Source: Luzula sylvatica (Eukaryota > Streptophyta > Magnoliopsida > Poales > Juncaceae). From it: a stretch of 64,000 nt of DNA. Both the position numbers and the translations under genes were made by a program. The stretch lies in contig OX326959.1 in NCBI GenBank assembly GCA_946800325.1, forward strand, positions 14,972,862-15,036,861, given 5' to 3'. The notes beneath the pieces are model-generated. The model ran no database searches. It was not told the DNA's origin and saw only the letters and a list, made by a program, of their open reading frames with translations. This document shows positions 10,862 to 23,529 of the stretch, piece after piece. Position 1 is the first letter of the stretch. Each line of letters begins with the position of its first letter.

Positions 10862-11689
10862 CAGGGCCGGTCCAACGATTTCGTCTGCCCGAAGCAAAAT
10901 TGAAAAATGGACTCGTAAATTAATTAATTTCCTCAAAAATATCAAATATAAAATTCAAAAAATATTACATTACTTAAAATTCCAAAAGTACAAAATATAT
11001 AATTCCAAACAATTTGAGTCCAATTTACTAACAAATTATCAAACCAACAAATTAATTTTAGCTCCAAATTCAATTCAAATTTAACTTCAAGTGAAAAAAC
11101 TAAACTTGAAATGAAATTAATTTGAGAGGGAAAGAGATTATATAATATTGAGATAGTAGGAGAATAATTAGCAAGAAAACCGAAGAAATCCCAACTAATT
11201 AAATCTTCAAAAAATCAAGAAATTTCAATTCCTAGTTCCAAACTCGAAAATACCCAAATTCTCCTCAAATCCCCACTCAAATCTCTAGAAGTCCACTCAA
11301 TATCCAAGAATTAACTTCCACTAACATTCTTCTTGATTAAACACCCGAAATTGTGTAGAAATTTTCAAAAAAAATCAAAGCCGCGAGCTCCTTTCCTTTT
11401 TGGCGAAATCTCAATCCACATCAGAAAACTAGAGAGGCAGAGAGAGAGAGAATAAATTAATGGATTCAATGGGTTATTGGATCTCAGCCCACACCAAATT
11501 GTCTTTTCTTTATTGGATTCAGTGGTTTCTTGGATTAATGGGTTATTGGTTTATAGATTAGTTTCTTTATTGGATCTCAAACCCGAAATTAGTTTTAATG
11601 GGTATATAGTAAAAAAAAAAAAATTTGAACCCCATAAATATTAGGACCCGAGCCCAGGCTTCAATGGCCTTATGCATGGGCCGGGCCTG
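10862..11689. mobile_element. Non-autonomous hAT element, 828 bp
   Basis: The left end is CAGGGCCGGTCC and the right end is the inverse of CAGGCCCGGCCC (10 of 12 match). The flanking duplication CATGTAAA is perfect (10854-10861 and 11690-11697). The empty sites at about 4313-4325 and 37845-37860 show a single TTTACATG. There is no transposase frame; the interior is AT-rich. Confidence 0.93.
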
Positions 11690-11924
11690 CATGTAAATTC
11701 TAATACGATCATCTAAATACATCTATATAGTATTGGTTTGGAAATGTTATGTATAATAACATTGATATATAAGTAAAAGGACTTGAGATTTAGCAAAAGA
11801 TAAACCATAATCAATTCAATATATAAGTAAAAGGACTTGGGATTTAGCAAAAGGACTTGGGATTATGCATAAATTTTGTTTTGTCATGTGGTGGATTTTA
11901 TTTTAAGATCCAAATTAAGCCAAA

Positions 11925-12035
11925 TTTAATGGGACCTAACTCAATTGGTCGAGTGATTGAAATAATAAAATCAAATGTCAAAAATATTATGAGTTTGAAT
12001 CTTGACGGCTATATAGAAAAAAAAACATATAATAA
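11925..12035 (+). mobile_element. tRNA-derived SINE-like sequence (right arm copy)
   Basis: Box-A-like CTCAATTGGTCGAGTG is at 11939-11954 and box-B-like AGTTTGAATCT at 11992-12002, followed by an A-rich tail near 12018. It is the inverted counterpart of 3985-4085 and therefore older than the inverted duplication. Confidence 0.45.
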
Positions 12036-12575
12036 CCATTATCCGTGGTCTAGATTTCTTTAAAAAAAACATTGTATCGAAAATCATACAATATTTGGAA
12101 TATTTGTAACTAAAATATGATGTGATGCAAAGACGATGTTGTCGTAACATCTAAGCAAGATATACCATTTAATTATGTACTTATGATTTACAATTTTAAG
12201 TAAATTCACATATTTGTTGTCTTAGAATTTGGCGGGAAATTGTACTTTCTTCACATGTTTCTCAAATTGAAACAAATAAAAATAATATTACCAAAATTTT
12301 ACCCTTTGGTCGTATTATTGTCGAGTACTCTTTCCATTATAAACTCAGTTGCTAATTTTTCTTGTTTGGATGCAAAAAAAAAAAAAAATGAGAATAAATG
12401 GAAATATCAATTAAAATTGAAATCACAAGCTCTCAGAACACAACATGTGATTTTTTAGAATTACTCGGAATATTGTAAGGACAGCCCTTGTCCATAACCT
12501 CGGTGATGCACAATCAGGTGGCGGCTCTCAAACCTTCGATCGACCTGGAATTACTCGAAAATGTTTAGAGAGCTT

Positions 12576-13267
12576 GATTTGTGAAGTTAATTTGAGAGTT
12601 CGGTTTGATATAATAATATTGATTGAGATGAATGTTTATAGTTTGATTTGTAAAGTTAATTTGAGAGATCAATTTGATAATAACGTGTTTATTGAGAATT
12701 TACACAACTAATTAAGTTCTTTGATATTATTTGCTTGAAAGTAAAATTGTTCAATGATATATGTGAATACCATATATTCAACACTTTTTCAAGAGAAAAA
12801 CCTTTCATTATTAACCTACAAAATAAAAGCCATCTCATTTCCTCCTCTCGTATAAATCACGAGAACTATGGCCAATGTATAAACGTATTGAAGTACTTTT
12901 TACTGTTTCCACATATTCAATAATGATACAAGTTTGAAAGGGGTAAATTTGATACAAATTAAGTTGATGATGATGAATTTGAAATTTATAATTTAGAAGG
13001 AATAAATATGTTATTTTAAGATTTACAAGGAATAAATTTGTTATTTTAAGATTTACAAGGAATATACTAGAAATAATGTTATTTCCATATTTTGTAACAA
13101 AACAAATTCAGCAAATTTCATTCAATTTGCCAATAAATATTCATCCCAAATAACAAATAAAAACATAACAGCAATAAAAAATAAATTTATTTAAACGAAC
13201 CAATAATAAATGAAATCAATTATATATAAATACCAAATCATTTTTATATACCAAGCAATAAAAATAA
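12576..13267. repeat. 3' flank of RRM gene A
   Basis: Non-coding AT-rich DNA shared, in reverse, with 32839-33395 plus 36793-36959 beside gene B, and directly with about 44030-44578 beside gene C. It holds the empty site for the LINE-like insertion found beside gene B (around 12712-12730). Confidence 0.75.
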
Positions 13268-16225
13268 TTAGTTGCGTTTGTTTTTTTTCGGCGCCACCGA
13301 CATTTTGAATGCTCCAAAATAACGGCCGTGCATCTCATCGATGCACCGCCTCGCCTCCTCCGGACTCGCCATCGTCACAAAACCATACCCTCTCGAGACT
13401 GGGCCGCTCATGATGACCTAAAACATTAACATAAACAAAAAATTAGGAAAAAAGAACATTTTTATACTAAGTTGCAAAAATTCAGAGAAGTAAACATACC
13501 GCCCCATGCACTATTCCATACGGTTGGAATATGTCCATGAGATTCCTCTCCGTCCACGATGACGGAAGGCCTGCCACATGGAGTATATTCTGTGCCGGAT
13601 CGGGTCCAGAGGCCGCCACCTGTCGGCGAGCCAGGGTCGGTGGAGAGGCCGCCACCTGTCGGCGAGCCAGGGCAGGGGGGGAGGCTGCCACCTGTTAGGG
13701 AGCCGCCACCTGTCGGGGAGCCGAGGACGGTGGAGAGGCCGCGACATGTCGGGGAGCCGCGACCTGTCGAAAAGCCGGGTCCCGTGCAGTCGGGTGAGAG
13801 AGGGGTGGTGAAGTCGGGTCCAGAGCAGGAGGGTCTTGGGCGGTCGAGTCTGAGGGGGGTGGTGAAGCGTCCCGCGCAGGCAGGTTAGAGGGCGGTGGTG
13901 AATCGTCCCGCGCAGGCGGGTTAGAGGGCGGTGGTGAAACGTCCCGCGCAGGTGCAGGCGGGTGAGAGGAGGGTGGTGAAGTCGGGTTCAGGGCTGGAGG
14001 GTCTCGGGCTGGACACAAGGGCAGCGCCGGCTCGGGCATCGCCGTCTCCGGCTCGGACAGCTCTGGCTCACGCTCAGGCTCGGCCACTGCCATCTCTGGC
14101 TCAGTTAGCTCTGGCTCAGGCTCAGCCACTGCCGTCTCCGTCATTTCTTCTGTGTTCTCCACCTGGCAAAAGAGTTGTGAATTTGGAATTAATAAAATTG
14201 AAGTCTTTTTAAAATTAAAGGATCTGTCACGATCTTGGATCGTGAGGTTAATTGCAATATTTCAGTGGAATTTGTGGGAGAATTTGAATCGAAATTTAGC
14301 ACAAATTGAATAACATTTTCATAAACCCACCCTGGTTTTCTTTAAACTACAATATTTCATTGTAGAACATATGTTGATGATGATCATTATACACTCGCAA
14401 GGAGGATTATTACAATGATGCTTACATATATAAAGAAACAACTCTTTTTCATAAACCCGCCCTGGTTTTCTTTGTCCTTTTTACATAGAGACATTCCTAA
14501 TTTAAATTATAAAAAATAATAATAGGAAATAGAAATTACCAGAGGAGAAGCTTGGCGAATTGGTGATGCGTCCCAGGCTGGCGGGTCTCGGGCAGGCAGG
14601 TCCCCCCTAAGTTGCTCCATTTGGTACTCTCGGATCTAACCAAATAAAAAAAAGATGTTAATAATAATTAAAAAAATTGTTTTTGAAATAATGATATGAA
14701 TACTAACCTTTCTATCGAGCTCCTCAATTGTGTATTGAGCAGCAAACCGCTGGTACTGTCCCGCCTGTACTGCGGACAATTGAAAGCCGAGAGTTGCGAA
14801 CAACTCCACCATGGCACTGGGCGTTGGGGCTCTCTTGATTACCTGTAATATTATCTGAAATTTCAGAAATACAAATAAGAAGTTTCAATTTTTATTTTTG
14901 TAAATTTCATAATTACCTGGGGAGTGAACCCTAAGCCGTAGACCCCATTCTTCTCCTTGATTGTCACAAATTCCACCTAGAAATAAATTACAAAGAAGAA
15001 AAATAAACATATTAGAAAACACACACGATAAATCAAGATTTTTATAATGGATCTGTACCAGTACGCGGTAATGGATCCGTACCCGGTACCGGGTCCAAAT
15101 GCAATGACAAAGAAACGAGTCAGTACCCGGTACCGGGTCTCTATCTTACAAATTACCATATTTAAATTTTATATCTTACCTCGTGATTATCGGTACTGGT
15201 GGGCAAAACCGGCAGAGACAACAGCTGCGCCAGCTCCCGCAGGACCTGCTGGGGCACCTCCGTCTCGGGAATAGCCGGCTCGAGCAGCTCCGGCTCGGAA
15301 ATAGCCGGCTCGAGCAGCTCCGGCTCAGGCATCGCCGGCTCGAGCAGCTCCGGCTCGGCCATCGCCAGCTCGAGCAACGCCTGCACGGCCATCTCCTGCT
15401 CGAGCAGCTCCGGCTCGGGCATCGCCGGCTCGAGCAACTCCGGCTCGGCCATCGCCGGCTCCGTGAGTTCTGCTCTGTTCTCGACCTGGCAAAAGTGGGG
15501 TGAATTTGAAATTTAATAAAATTGAATTTTTTTAAAAAAAATTAAGAAGCAACTAGGTTAGTGTATTTAATGATCTGTCACGATCTTGATCGATAGTGAG
15601 GTTAATTGCAAGATTTCAGTGGAATTTGGGGGATAATTAGGCGAAACTAAGCATAAATTGAAATCGATACTATCAGAGCAAAATGATGATCATTAGACAC
15701 TCAAGCTCTTGTGTTATTGAATATACAAACAAACCCCAAAAATTGTTATATTTACCTAAAAGTCCTAGGTTCTTAATTCTTAATCAGGGAGCAATTTCTT
15801 TATTATTCAAATTATAAAAAATAATAATAAGAAATAGAAATTACCGGAGGAGAAGCTCGGCGAATTGTGCACCGGATTGCGGCGCACGGGAAAGGCAGCA
15901 ATTGCTTAATTAATCCTCCCGTCCACTCATCCACGATGTATGCCAGAGGTGCGGCCATCGTTAAGCCGTGGATTACTGCATCCGAGTAAGTAGTGGCAAG
16001 GAGTCCGCCCATAAGGGAAGTAGCCGCCACGAGTCTGGCCATGATTCCGCCCATAAGAGAAGTAGGCCCCAGGACCAATGATACGCCTTCGTCCATAAGG
16101 GAAATTGGACGTATGAGACGGATGGGTGCCCATGCCCTCGTCCTCAAGAAAGCTCCAGCCGAGCTGGTAGTGGTAGCCATCGCCATCGGCGCGTCCGAAA
16201 TCAAGCAATAAGCAAGAGAAGACAT
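13268..16225 (-). pseudogene. RRM-protein gene, copy A, with premature stop
   Basis: Seven exons by comparison with copies B and C: 16225-15845, 15485-15180, 14976-14917, 14854-14708, 14635-14540, 14162-13500 and 13417-13268. All have GT-AG borders and all are phase 0. Exon 2 is one 30-bp repeat shorter than in B and C, and exon 6 is shorter (663 bp). A TAA at 13697-13695 in exon 6, where the other copies have CAG, stops translation before the RRM. The product would lack its only recognisable domain. The RNP motifs downstream are still readable (RGYGFVTM in exon 7), so the loss looks recent. Product otherwise as described for copy B. Confidence 0.75.
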
Positions 16226-16775
16226 GGAAACAGAGAGAGGAGAGCAGAAAATCAAAGAGAGAAAGAAAGAATCGGAAGAGGAGATTGTTCTTTCTTGTTT
16301 GTCGATGGACAGAGGTGAGAGGTGAGAGAAGAGAATCAATAATCGGGTTTGAGCCTGAGAGGAGCGGGAAAGAAGTTAATAAATTGGATTTGGACCCCAC
16401 GATTAGTTGCATGTGTCTAAACACTTGACTAAACAATAAACAAACTAAACATACTAAACATAGATAGATCCTAGTCATCATGTTTCTATTTCAAAACCAA
16501 ACATTACTATTTATGTGTATATTAGTCACCAATTAATTGCAAGTTTATGTTTCAAAAAAAAAATTAGTTAATATAATTGTTTTATTATAATACAATTACT
16601 GCATAATTACTACATAATTATCACATAATTGATATATAATTATTTTATTATTATAATATTATATTTTACTCAATTATATTATATTATGATAGACATAATT
16701 ATATTATTATATACTATTATTGTTATAGACATAATTGATATACAATTTCTAATTATATAGACATATTATATAATT

Positions 16776-16809
<34 letters not shown>

Positions 16810-17110
16810 ATTTCATCTATGTTGCGCGGATACTTCAATAATCAAACAGTATCGTATCCGATACCATATCGGATGTCGTTACTCATCAGATACTTGCACC
16901 CGCTTGAAAAAAAAAAATCAGATAAGCATCATAATTCGTGTGAACCAATTCAAAAATCATGATTCACATAAACCATTTTGACGAAAAAAAAAGTTCAGTG
17001 ATTCTTTTTTGACATGGGTTTACTTGTCGGATTTTTTGTGCAATACTTAGAAAATTATTATGTTGAAGCCAAGTATTATATTTCTAGGTGGACTCTTTCA
17101 TGAGAATCAT
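16226..17110. other. Upstream region of gene A
   Basis: A purine-rich stretch on this strand (pyrimidine-rich leader on the gene strand) up to about 16350, then AT-rich DNA with ATA/TAA microsatellites (16770-16810) and GTATCC/GATAC words. It is shared with the upstream regions of B and C. No convincing TATA box was chosen. Confidence 0.5.
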
Positions 17111-17555
17111 TAGAGCCGGCAAGAATGACCGAATCCGAAAAATCGATCCGAGTAACATGAAATCCAATCCGACATGGATCGATTCGGCACTAAATAATTC
17201 GAACCCGAAATTAGATGTTTTATATGGTACTCAAACTTGACCCGATCCGAAACCGAATAACACGAAATTCGAATATAATCCGAATTTAGTGGTTGATTCA
17301 AATTTTATAATTTGGAAGTTTAATTATTACTTTTGTCCGAAACTGAAATCAATTTAAACCCGACATAACCCGAACCAGAAGAATTTCATCCGAACACTTA
17401 ATTTAACTCGAAAAGAACCCGATCAAAATAAAATCCGAACACGACCCGATCCGATCCGAGTTAAGTTCATCCGAAAACAATCCGAACATAAAAATGACCC
17501 GAATCCGAAAGTACCCATCCGATCATAATCCGACCCATCCAATTTGCCACCCGTA
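17111..17555. mobile_element. Degenerate hAT-like element (445 bp) upstream of gene A
   Basis: The ends read TAGAGCCGGCAA and, inverted, TACGGGTGGCAA. The interior is packed with CCGAATCCGAA / CCCGATCCGA words, a common hAT subterminal pattern. The flanks AGAATCAT and GGAACCAT match at six of eight positions, as an old 8-bp duplication might. The paralogous copy is at 48600-49044; the one beside gene B is truncated. Confidence 0.5.
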
Positions 17556-18297
17556 GGAACCATGACCCATGACCCATGTTCACTAAAGAAAACACTTAAT
17601 TTTTTTCTACAAAAACTCACACAAGTAACAAAATCATATAATACAGCTTCGTAATTTTGGGTATGGAAAGTAATATTCTGGTCAATAAATGAGTCACTAT
17701 CTCAATCTCTACAAATAAATGTATTTATTTTTAGGGGTTATATATGCAGTCCCATGACAGAAAAAGTGAAAAATGATAATAAAGTGGGTTGATTTATATT
17801 GGTAATTGATACGATTAGCAATTTAATTGATTATTTAATTAAATTAACACATAAATTAATATGTAATAATATAATTGGGTCAATTAAAAAACTAATCAAT
17901 GCATCTAACTCGTTTTTGCCGCCTCATCAATAATTTTGAGATGAGTTTGGGAGGCCAAGTATGTTTTTTCCTTATTTTATCATATGATTTTCTAAGGGGG
18001 ATATAGCATGCCCCCAAAGCGTTTAATTGGATTGATTTGATCCCGAATTAATGATTAAATTGATTAATTCAATTAAAGATTAATTGATTCAATTAAAAAA
18101 ATCTAATCAATTAATTTAAACATTCTCGATTGATGCATTAAAAGTGTTTAAGTCTAATAAATAAAATAAAAAACTATAAAATTGTTCATGTAATTTATTA
18201 CGTAACGAGTCAAATTGTAGCGCAATATAACTCGTGACATTTAGTCCAACTATTTCATTTTTGTTTCATTAAATAATGAACATTACAACAATATAAA
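17556..18297. repeat. Outer flank segment, truncated copy beside gene A
   Basis: Reverse complement of about 2930-3433 and 27710-28260. It breaks off at about 18297, where the P/Q repeat begins; in gene C's flank the same sequence continues uninterrupted. Confidence 0.75.
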
Positions 18298-19685
18298 AAA
18301 CAAACATAAATAGATGGTACACTCAATTAGTTAGACTATGTAAATAATAAATTTATTTAGATGTATAAATAATAATAGATTTAAAAAACTTCAGATTTGT
18401 AATCTTGTTTTATATAATAACAAATATTCAATTACAAAGCACAAAACCAAATCATACACAATATATATCATTATTTCAAAATATAATCATACTTAATTTA
18501 AAAAACAACAATCCCACAAATTTGAAATTTCAAGCCTCGATCGTCATAAAATCAGCACTATTATTATTACTATTCTCCCCGTTCCTACGAATCTTCTCCT
18601 TATCATGATCGTCATAATTTTTTGACAATTAGAAACAGTTTTGAATAATAAATTTGATAATACGCATAGTATTTGTTATAAATAGTTTTGATTAACTCTA
18701 GAGATTGAATTATCCTTTAAACGATATATTTCTAGTGTTATCATATATCAAGCCCAAATATATTATTTTTCTAAAATAATTATAATTATATTATATTTAT
18801 TAATTATAATTATTATAATCAATAATATTGTAATTATTTAATAATTATATTGTATTTACTTCATATATTATTTTTCTTAATAAAAAATAATTATTATATT
18901 AATTATAGTTAAAATTATCTACTTATATTATATTTACAAATAAATAAATGTTTCCCAAAATAAACAATATAATAATTAGAAGTTATGACTGTCACATTAC
19001 CATCATTTCTCATGATTAATGAGAATATATCACATAATAAGACGGAACATTTCCGGCCAATAACGTTTTTCATGAAATCCTAAACTTGAAAATAACTTGA
19101 TTTGGAAATATTTTGATTATTCTTCTCTCGATGACCGCATGAACTGGTTGAAAAAGTAGCTGGAAATTCAAAAAATCCTTTAAAATTTAAATAGTAGAAT
19201 AGGAAAGCGTATTAGTTTTGTCATGCTAAAATACAAATTATCATGTACACATGCAAAAGAGAAATCATATATACTCTCCTCAAGAGAGGAACTGTAAACT
19301 AGACCATAAATTATTTTATATAGTTAAGATGTATAGAATAGTTGATGTGAGCTCTTACTATTTACGTTGATGCACAATTGATTTCCTCCTATATTTTACA
19401 TCGTTTTTCTGACACGTGAATAAGTGTCAATTTCTTTTGACATTTTAAAATACTTTTGCAGTAATATTTAGAAGTATGAAGATGCATTTATATTTTCTCT
19501 TTAGAAACATAATGATGAGATTGCACACTTTAATACTCGAGGAGGAGGATCATTCGAATCAAGTTTCCCAACTACCGCATTTCTAAACCCGCTCACACTT
19601 TTAAGCCTCGCATTATCTAATTCATTACATTTTTATGACCTTCAAACTATGATAATCTGCAGCCTCACTCATAATCTCAAAATTA
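18298..19685. repeat. P/Q local repeat, copy 1 (Q then P)
   Basis: Q (about 18298-18610) matches 58925-59245. P (about 18611-19685) matches 57780-58805 and 21905-22935. The order is permuted relative to the 57.8-59.5 kb locus. Non-coding apart from the edge of an RCC1-like remnant at the end of Q. Confidence 0.8.
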
Positions 19686-20330
19686 ACCTACTCTATTATA
19701 TTATACGATATGATAGTATTTTAATATTATATTATATAATATTATTTTGGTATATAAAATATATAAAAAATTATTTTATATTATATTATATTATACAATA
19801 TTGTTTTATATTTTATTATACTATATTATACTACAAGATATTATATTATATTATTTTATATTATATTATATTCTATTGTTTTATACTATATTATATTATA
19901 TGGTATTACATTATATTGTTTTATATTATATTATATTATTTTATATTTTATATTGTTTTAAATTATATTATATTAAATTAAACGATATTATATTTTATGA
20001 TATAATACTATATTAATTTATATTATATCTTATATTGATTTATATCATATTGCATTATTTAATATTATATTGTTTTATATTATATTATATTACATTATAC
20101 TATATGATATTATAATTTTTTATATTATACTGTTTTATATTTATATTGTAATATATTATATTATATTGTATTATACGATATAATATAATATGATATAATA
20201 TTATATATTGTTTTAAATTATATCATATTAAATTACATTATATTATATTATGTAATAGTATATAATACAATATTATTATTGTTGTATAATATTATATAAT
20301 AATTATTATTTATAAATATAATTTGAGCAT
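19686..20330. repeat. AT-only repeat block beside gene A
   Basis: Inverted counterpart of 1631-2290 and direct counterpart of 50460-51130. Long Tyr/Ile/Leu frames here are artefacts. Confidence 0.85.
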
Positions 20331-21590
20331 ATAATATTATTATGAAATACATGAATAATTATATTCATGTATATGGAATACCAATTTTTTTTGTATATTT
20401 CAATATCCACATTCAAATCCATGATTTCATCAAAATACATTAAATCAAATAATGAATTTTATTTGAAATCATGGATATCCAAATACAATCCATCTCTCGC
20501 CCACCAAATCAAATATGCCTATATCCTTTGAAATGTGATAATCTGCATCCCCATTCTCTAATTGATTACATTTTCATGATCATTAAATTATGATGCAACT
20601 AAAGATTATATTGGCCCAAAAACGCATGGTTAAAGAAAGAATAGCTAATAAATAAGTCCATAATTTATTTACATGTATATATTTTATCTGCATCTTTATT
20701 TTTCACTTAACTTTTGTCATATCATCATAAATCATAACTCTTTTTCAGTAACTAAATTATGATATGTAATAAAGTTAGATCATTGATTTTTTATTTGACA
20801 ATAAGGCCCGTCGGTTGATCATTGATTAACTATCGATTGTTTATATCCATGCTTATTTTTGTAAATTATTTCATAACTAACTTCGAGTATTTTTTAGAAA
20901 ACCATGTAATTTTATTATTAATGAGGTTAACTCCTATCAATCGTTTTGTTCACGCTAGACCAAGTTTATTCAATTTATTCATTTTTCATTTTGACCATAT
21001 TTTGTGCAATTTCATTGTATGATCATCATAATCTTTCTAACTTTTATATTATGATATGTGGTAAAATTTTGATCATTGATTTTTATAATTATCAATTTTT
21101 ATAAATATTTTTGTGTCCATTATTTTACAATATACTTGAAGAATTTTTGGAAAAACAATCATCTTAAATTTATAAATTTATGACTCGAACTATCATTCGT
21201 GAACATTTATCATATATTAGCATAGAATTTTGACTTGATGACAAACGAGTTCATATATTTTTGGCTTCCCTCCTAGCTGATAATACTTAATTCTAATGCA
21301 ATTATATACTAATTAACAAAAGCAATAATTTATGTAAATTTGTTACGTATTCTTTTTTCAATCAAAATTCACATGATTTTGTAGGCAAATTTTGTACAGT
21401 AAAAAATTCTGGAAAATGATATATATCAGTAAAAAAGTTCGAAGGTTAGATCATTTTGATCAAGACTGTCAAGTTGCGTGGCGATATTTCTACAACTAAT
21501 TTTTCCACGTCTATAAAGTTGCTCATATTTTTACCAAAATTCTCAAAATAATTATAATCATTGAGTAATTTGTTTATCATAGTTTTCTCC
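20331..21590. repeat. Distal flank of gene A
   Basis: Non-coding DNA nearly identical to 51135-52400 beside gene C, in the same orientation. It ends at the P/Q repeat in both places, so the duplication extends into the RCC1-remnant neighbourhood. Confidence 0.75.
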
Positions 21591-21599
21591 CACGAGGCC

Positions 21600-23520
21600 T
21601 CCTTGAAATTTTTTTTCAAAAACAAACATAAACAGTTTGTACCCTCAACTTGATAGACTATGTAAATAATAAATTTAGATGTATAAATAATAATAGATTT
21701 TGAAAAACTTCAGATTTGTAATCTTGTTTTATATAATAACAAATATTCAATTACAAAGCACAAAACCAAACCATATACAATATATATCATTATTTCGAAA
21801 TATAATCACACGTAATTATAAAAAAGAAAACAATCCCACAAATTTGAAATTTCAAGCCTCAATCGTCATAATATCACCACTATTATTATTATTGTTCTCA
21901 CCACTATTTGATAATACGCATAGTATTTGTTATAAATAGTTTTGATTAACTCTAGAGATTGAATTATCCTTTAAACGATATATTTCTAGTGTTATCATAT
22001 ATCAAGCCCAAATATATTATTTTTCTAAAATAATTATAATTATATTATATTTATTAATTATAATTATTATAATCAATAATATTGTAATTATTTAATAATT
22101 ATATTGTATTTACTTCATATATTATTTTTCTTAATAAAAAATAATTATTATATTAATTATAGTTAAAATTATCTACTTATATTATATTTACAAATAAATA
22201 AATGTTTCCCAAAATAAACAATATAATAATTAGAAGTTATGACTGTCACATTACCATCATTTCTCATGATTAATGAGAATATATCACATAATAAGACGGA
22301 ACATTTCCGGCCAATTACGTTTTTCATGAAATCCTAAACTTGAAAATAACTTGATTTGGAAATATTTTGATTATTCTTCTCTCGATGACCGCATGAACTG
22401 GTTGAAAAAGTAGCTGGAAATTCAAAAAATCCTTTAAAATTTAAATAGTAGAATAGGAAAGCGTATTAGTTTTGTCATGCTAAATTACAAATTATCATGT
22501 ACACATGCAAAAGAGAAATCATACATACTCTCCTCAAGAGAGGAACTGTAAACGAGACCATAAATTATTTTATATAGTTAAGATGTATAGAATAGTTGAT
22601 GTGCGATCTTATTATTTACGTTGATGCATAATTGATTTCCTCCTATATTTTACATCGTTTTTCTGACACGTGAATAAGTTTCAATTTCTTTTGACATTTT
22701 AAAATACTTTCGCAGTAATATTTAGAAGTATGAAGATGCATTTATATTTTCTCTTTATAAACATAATGATGAGATTGCACACTTTAATACTCGAGGAGGA
22801 GGATCATTCGAATCAAGTTTCCCAACTACCGCATTTCTAAACCCGCTCACACTTTTAAGCCTCGCATTATCTAATTCATTACATTTTTATGACCTTCAAA
22901 CTATGATAATCTGCAGCCTCACTCACAATCTCTATGATTATGTTTGTCTCTACTTTGACCTAATATAATTAACATATTAAAAATAAAAATGCATGTGCAC
23001 AAAAAATTGCAATGATAATACTTTCAAGTTTTCTCCCACGCGGCCTCCTTGAGAATTTTCTACAAAAACAAACATAAATAGATGGTACACTCAATTAGTT
23101 AGACTATGTAAATAATAAATTTATTTAGATGTATAAATAATAAAAAATAAAAAAATAAAAAAAACTTAATTACAAAGCACAAAACCAAATCATACACAAT
23201 ATATATCGTTATTTCAATATATAATCACACTTAATTTAAAAAACAACAATCCCACAAATTTGAAATTTCAAGCCTCGATCGTCATAAAATCACCACTATT
23301 ATTATTACTATTCTCCCCGTTCCTACGAATCTTCTCCTTATCATGATCTCAGTAGGTTTCAAACAATACTCCATAGACTCGACACCTAATTGAGAATTTA
23401 CATTATCCCCAAATCCAAACACGAGTACTTTATTCCTGGAGTTCGCGCGTTAGAATTGGTGTGAAACTCAGCCCCGTCGATACCTGAGAAGGAGAAATGT
23501 GAAGAGCTGGTAAGCGGAAC
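21600..23520. repeat. P/Q local repeat, copy 2 (Q, P, Q)
   Basis: Copies of Q at 21620-21905 and 23040-23345 enclose one P (21905-22990). The block 21905-23520 corresponds almost base for base to 57810-59450 near the PORR gene. Confidence 0.8.
23341..23520 (-). pseudogene. RCC1-repeat remnant, duplicated fragment
   Basis: Duplicate of 59255-59445. On the minus strand it has traces of an RCC1 repeat (a ..STGLS.. start and the remains of FGFGDNVNSQLG) with frameshifts and stops. It is cut at 23520 by the minisatellite. Confidence 0.5.
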
Positions 23521-23529
23521 TTGTTGTGG

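Larger units (their letters stand above)
9545..12575. repeat. Right short arm of unit I inverted repeat
   Basis: Reverse complement of the left arm once the Helitron 9718-10527 and the hAT 10862-11689 are removed; both arms then measure about 1.38 kb. Its outer end (GAGAGCTT near 12570) continues into the 3' flank of RRM gene A. The corresponding arm of unit II is missing. Confidence 0.85.

Noticed and set aside
9545..12575. Arms as terminal inverted repeats of one giant DNA transposon ending at 3440 and 12575
   Set aside because: No target-site duplication is present at these points, and unit II shows that homology continues past them into the genes, so they are internal to a larger inverted repeat.
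17111..17555. CCGAATCCGAA-rich patch as a regulatory element array
   Set aside because: The inverted ends, degenerate 8-bp duplication and 445-bp paralogous copy fit an old hAT-like element better.
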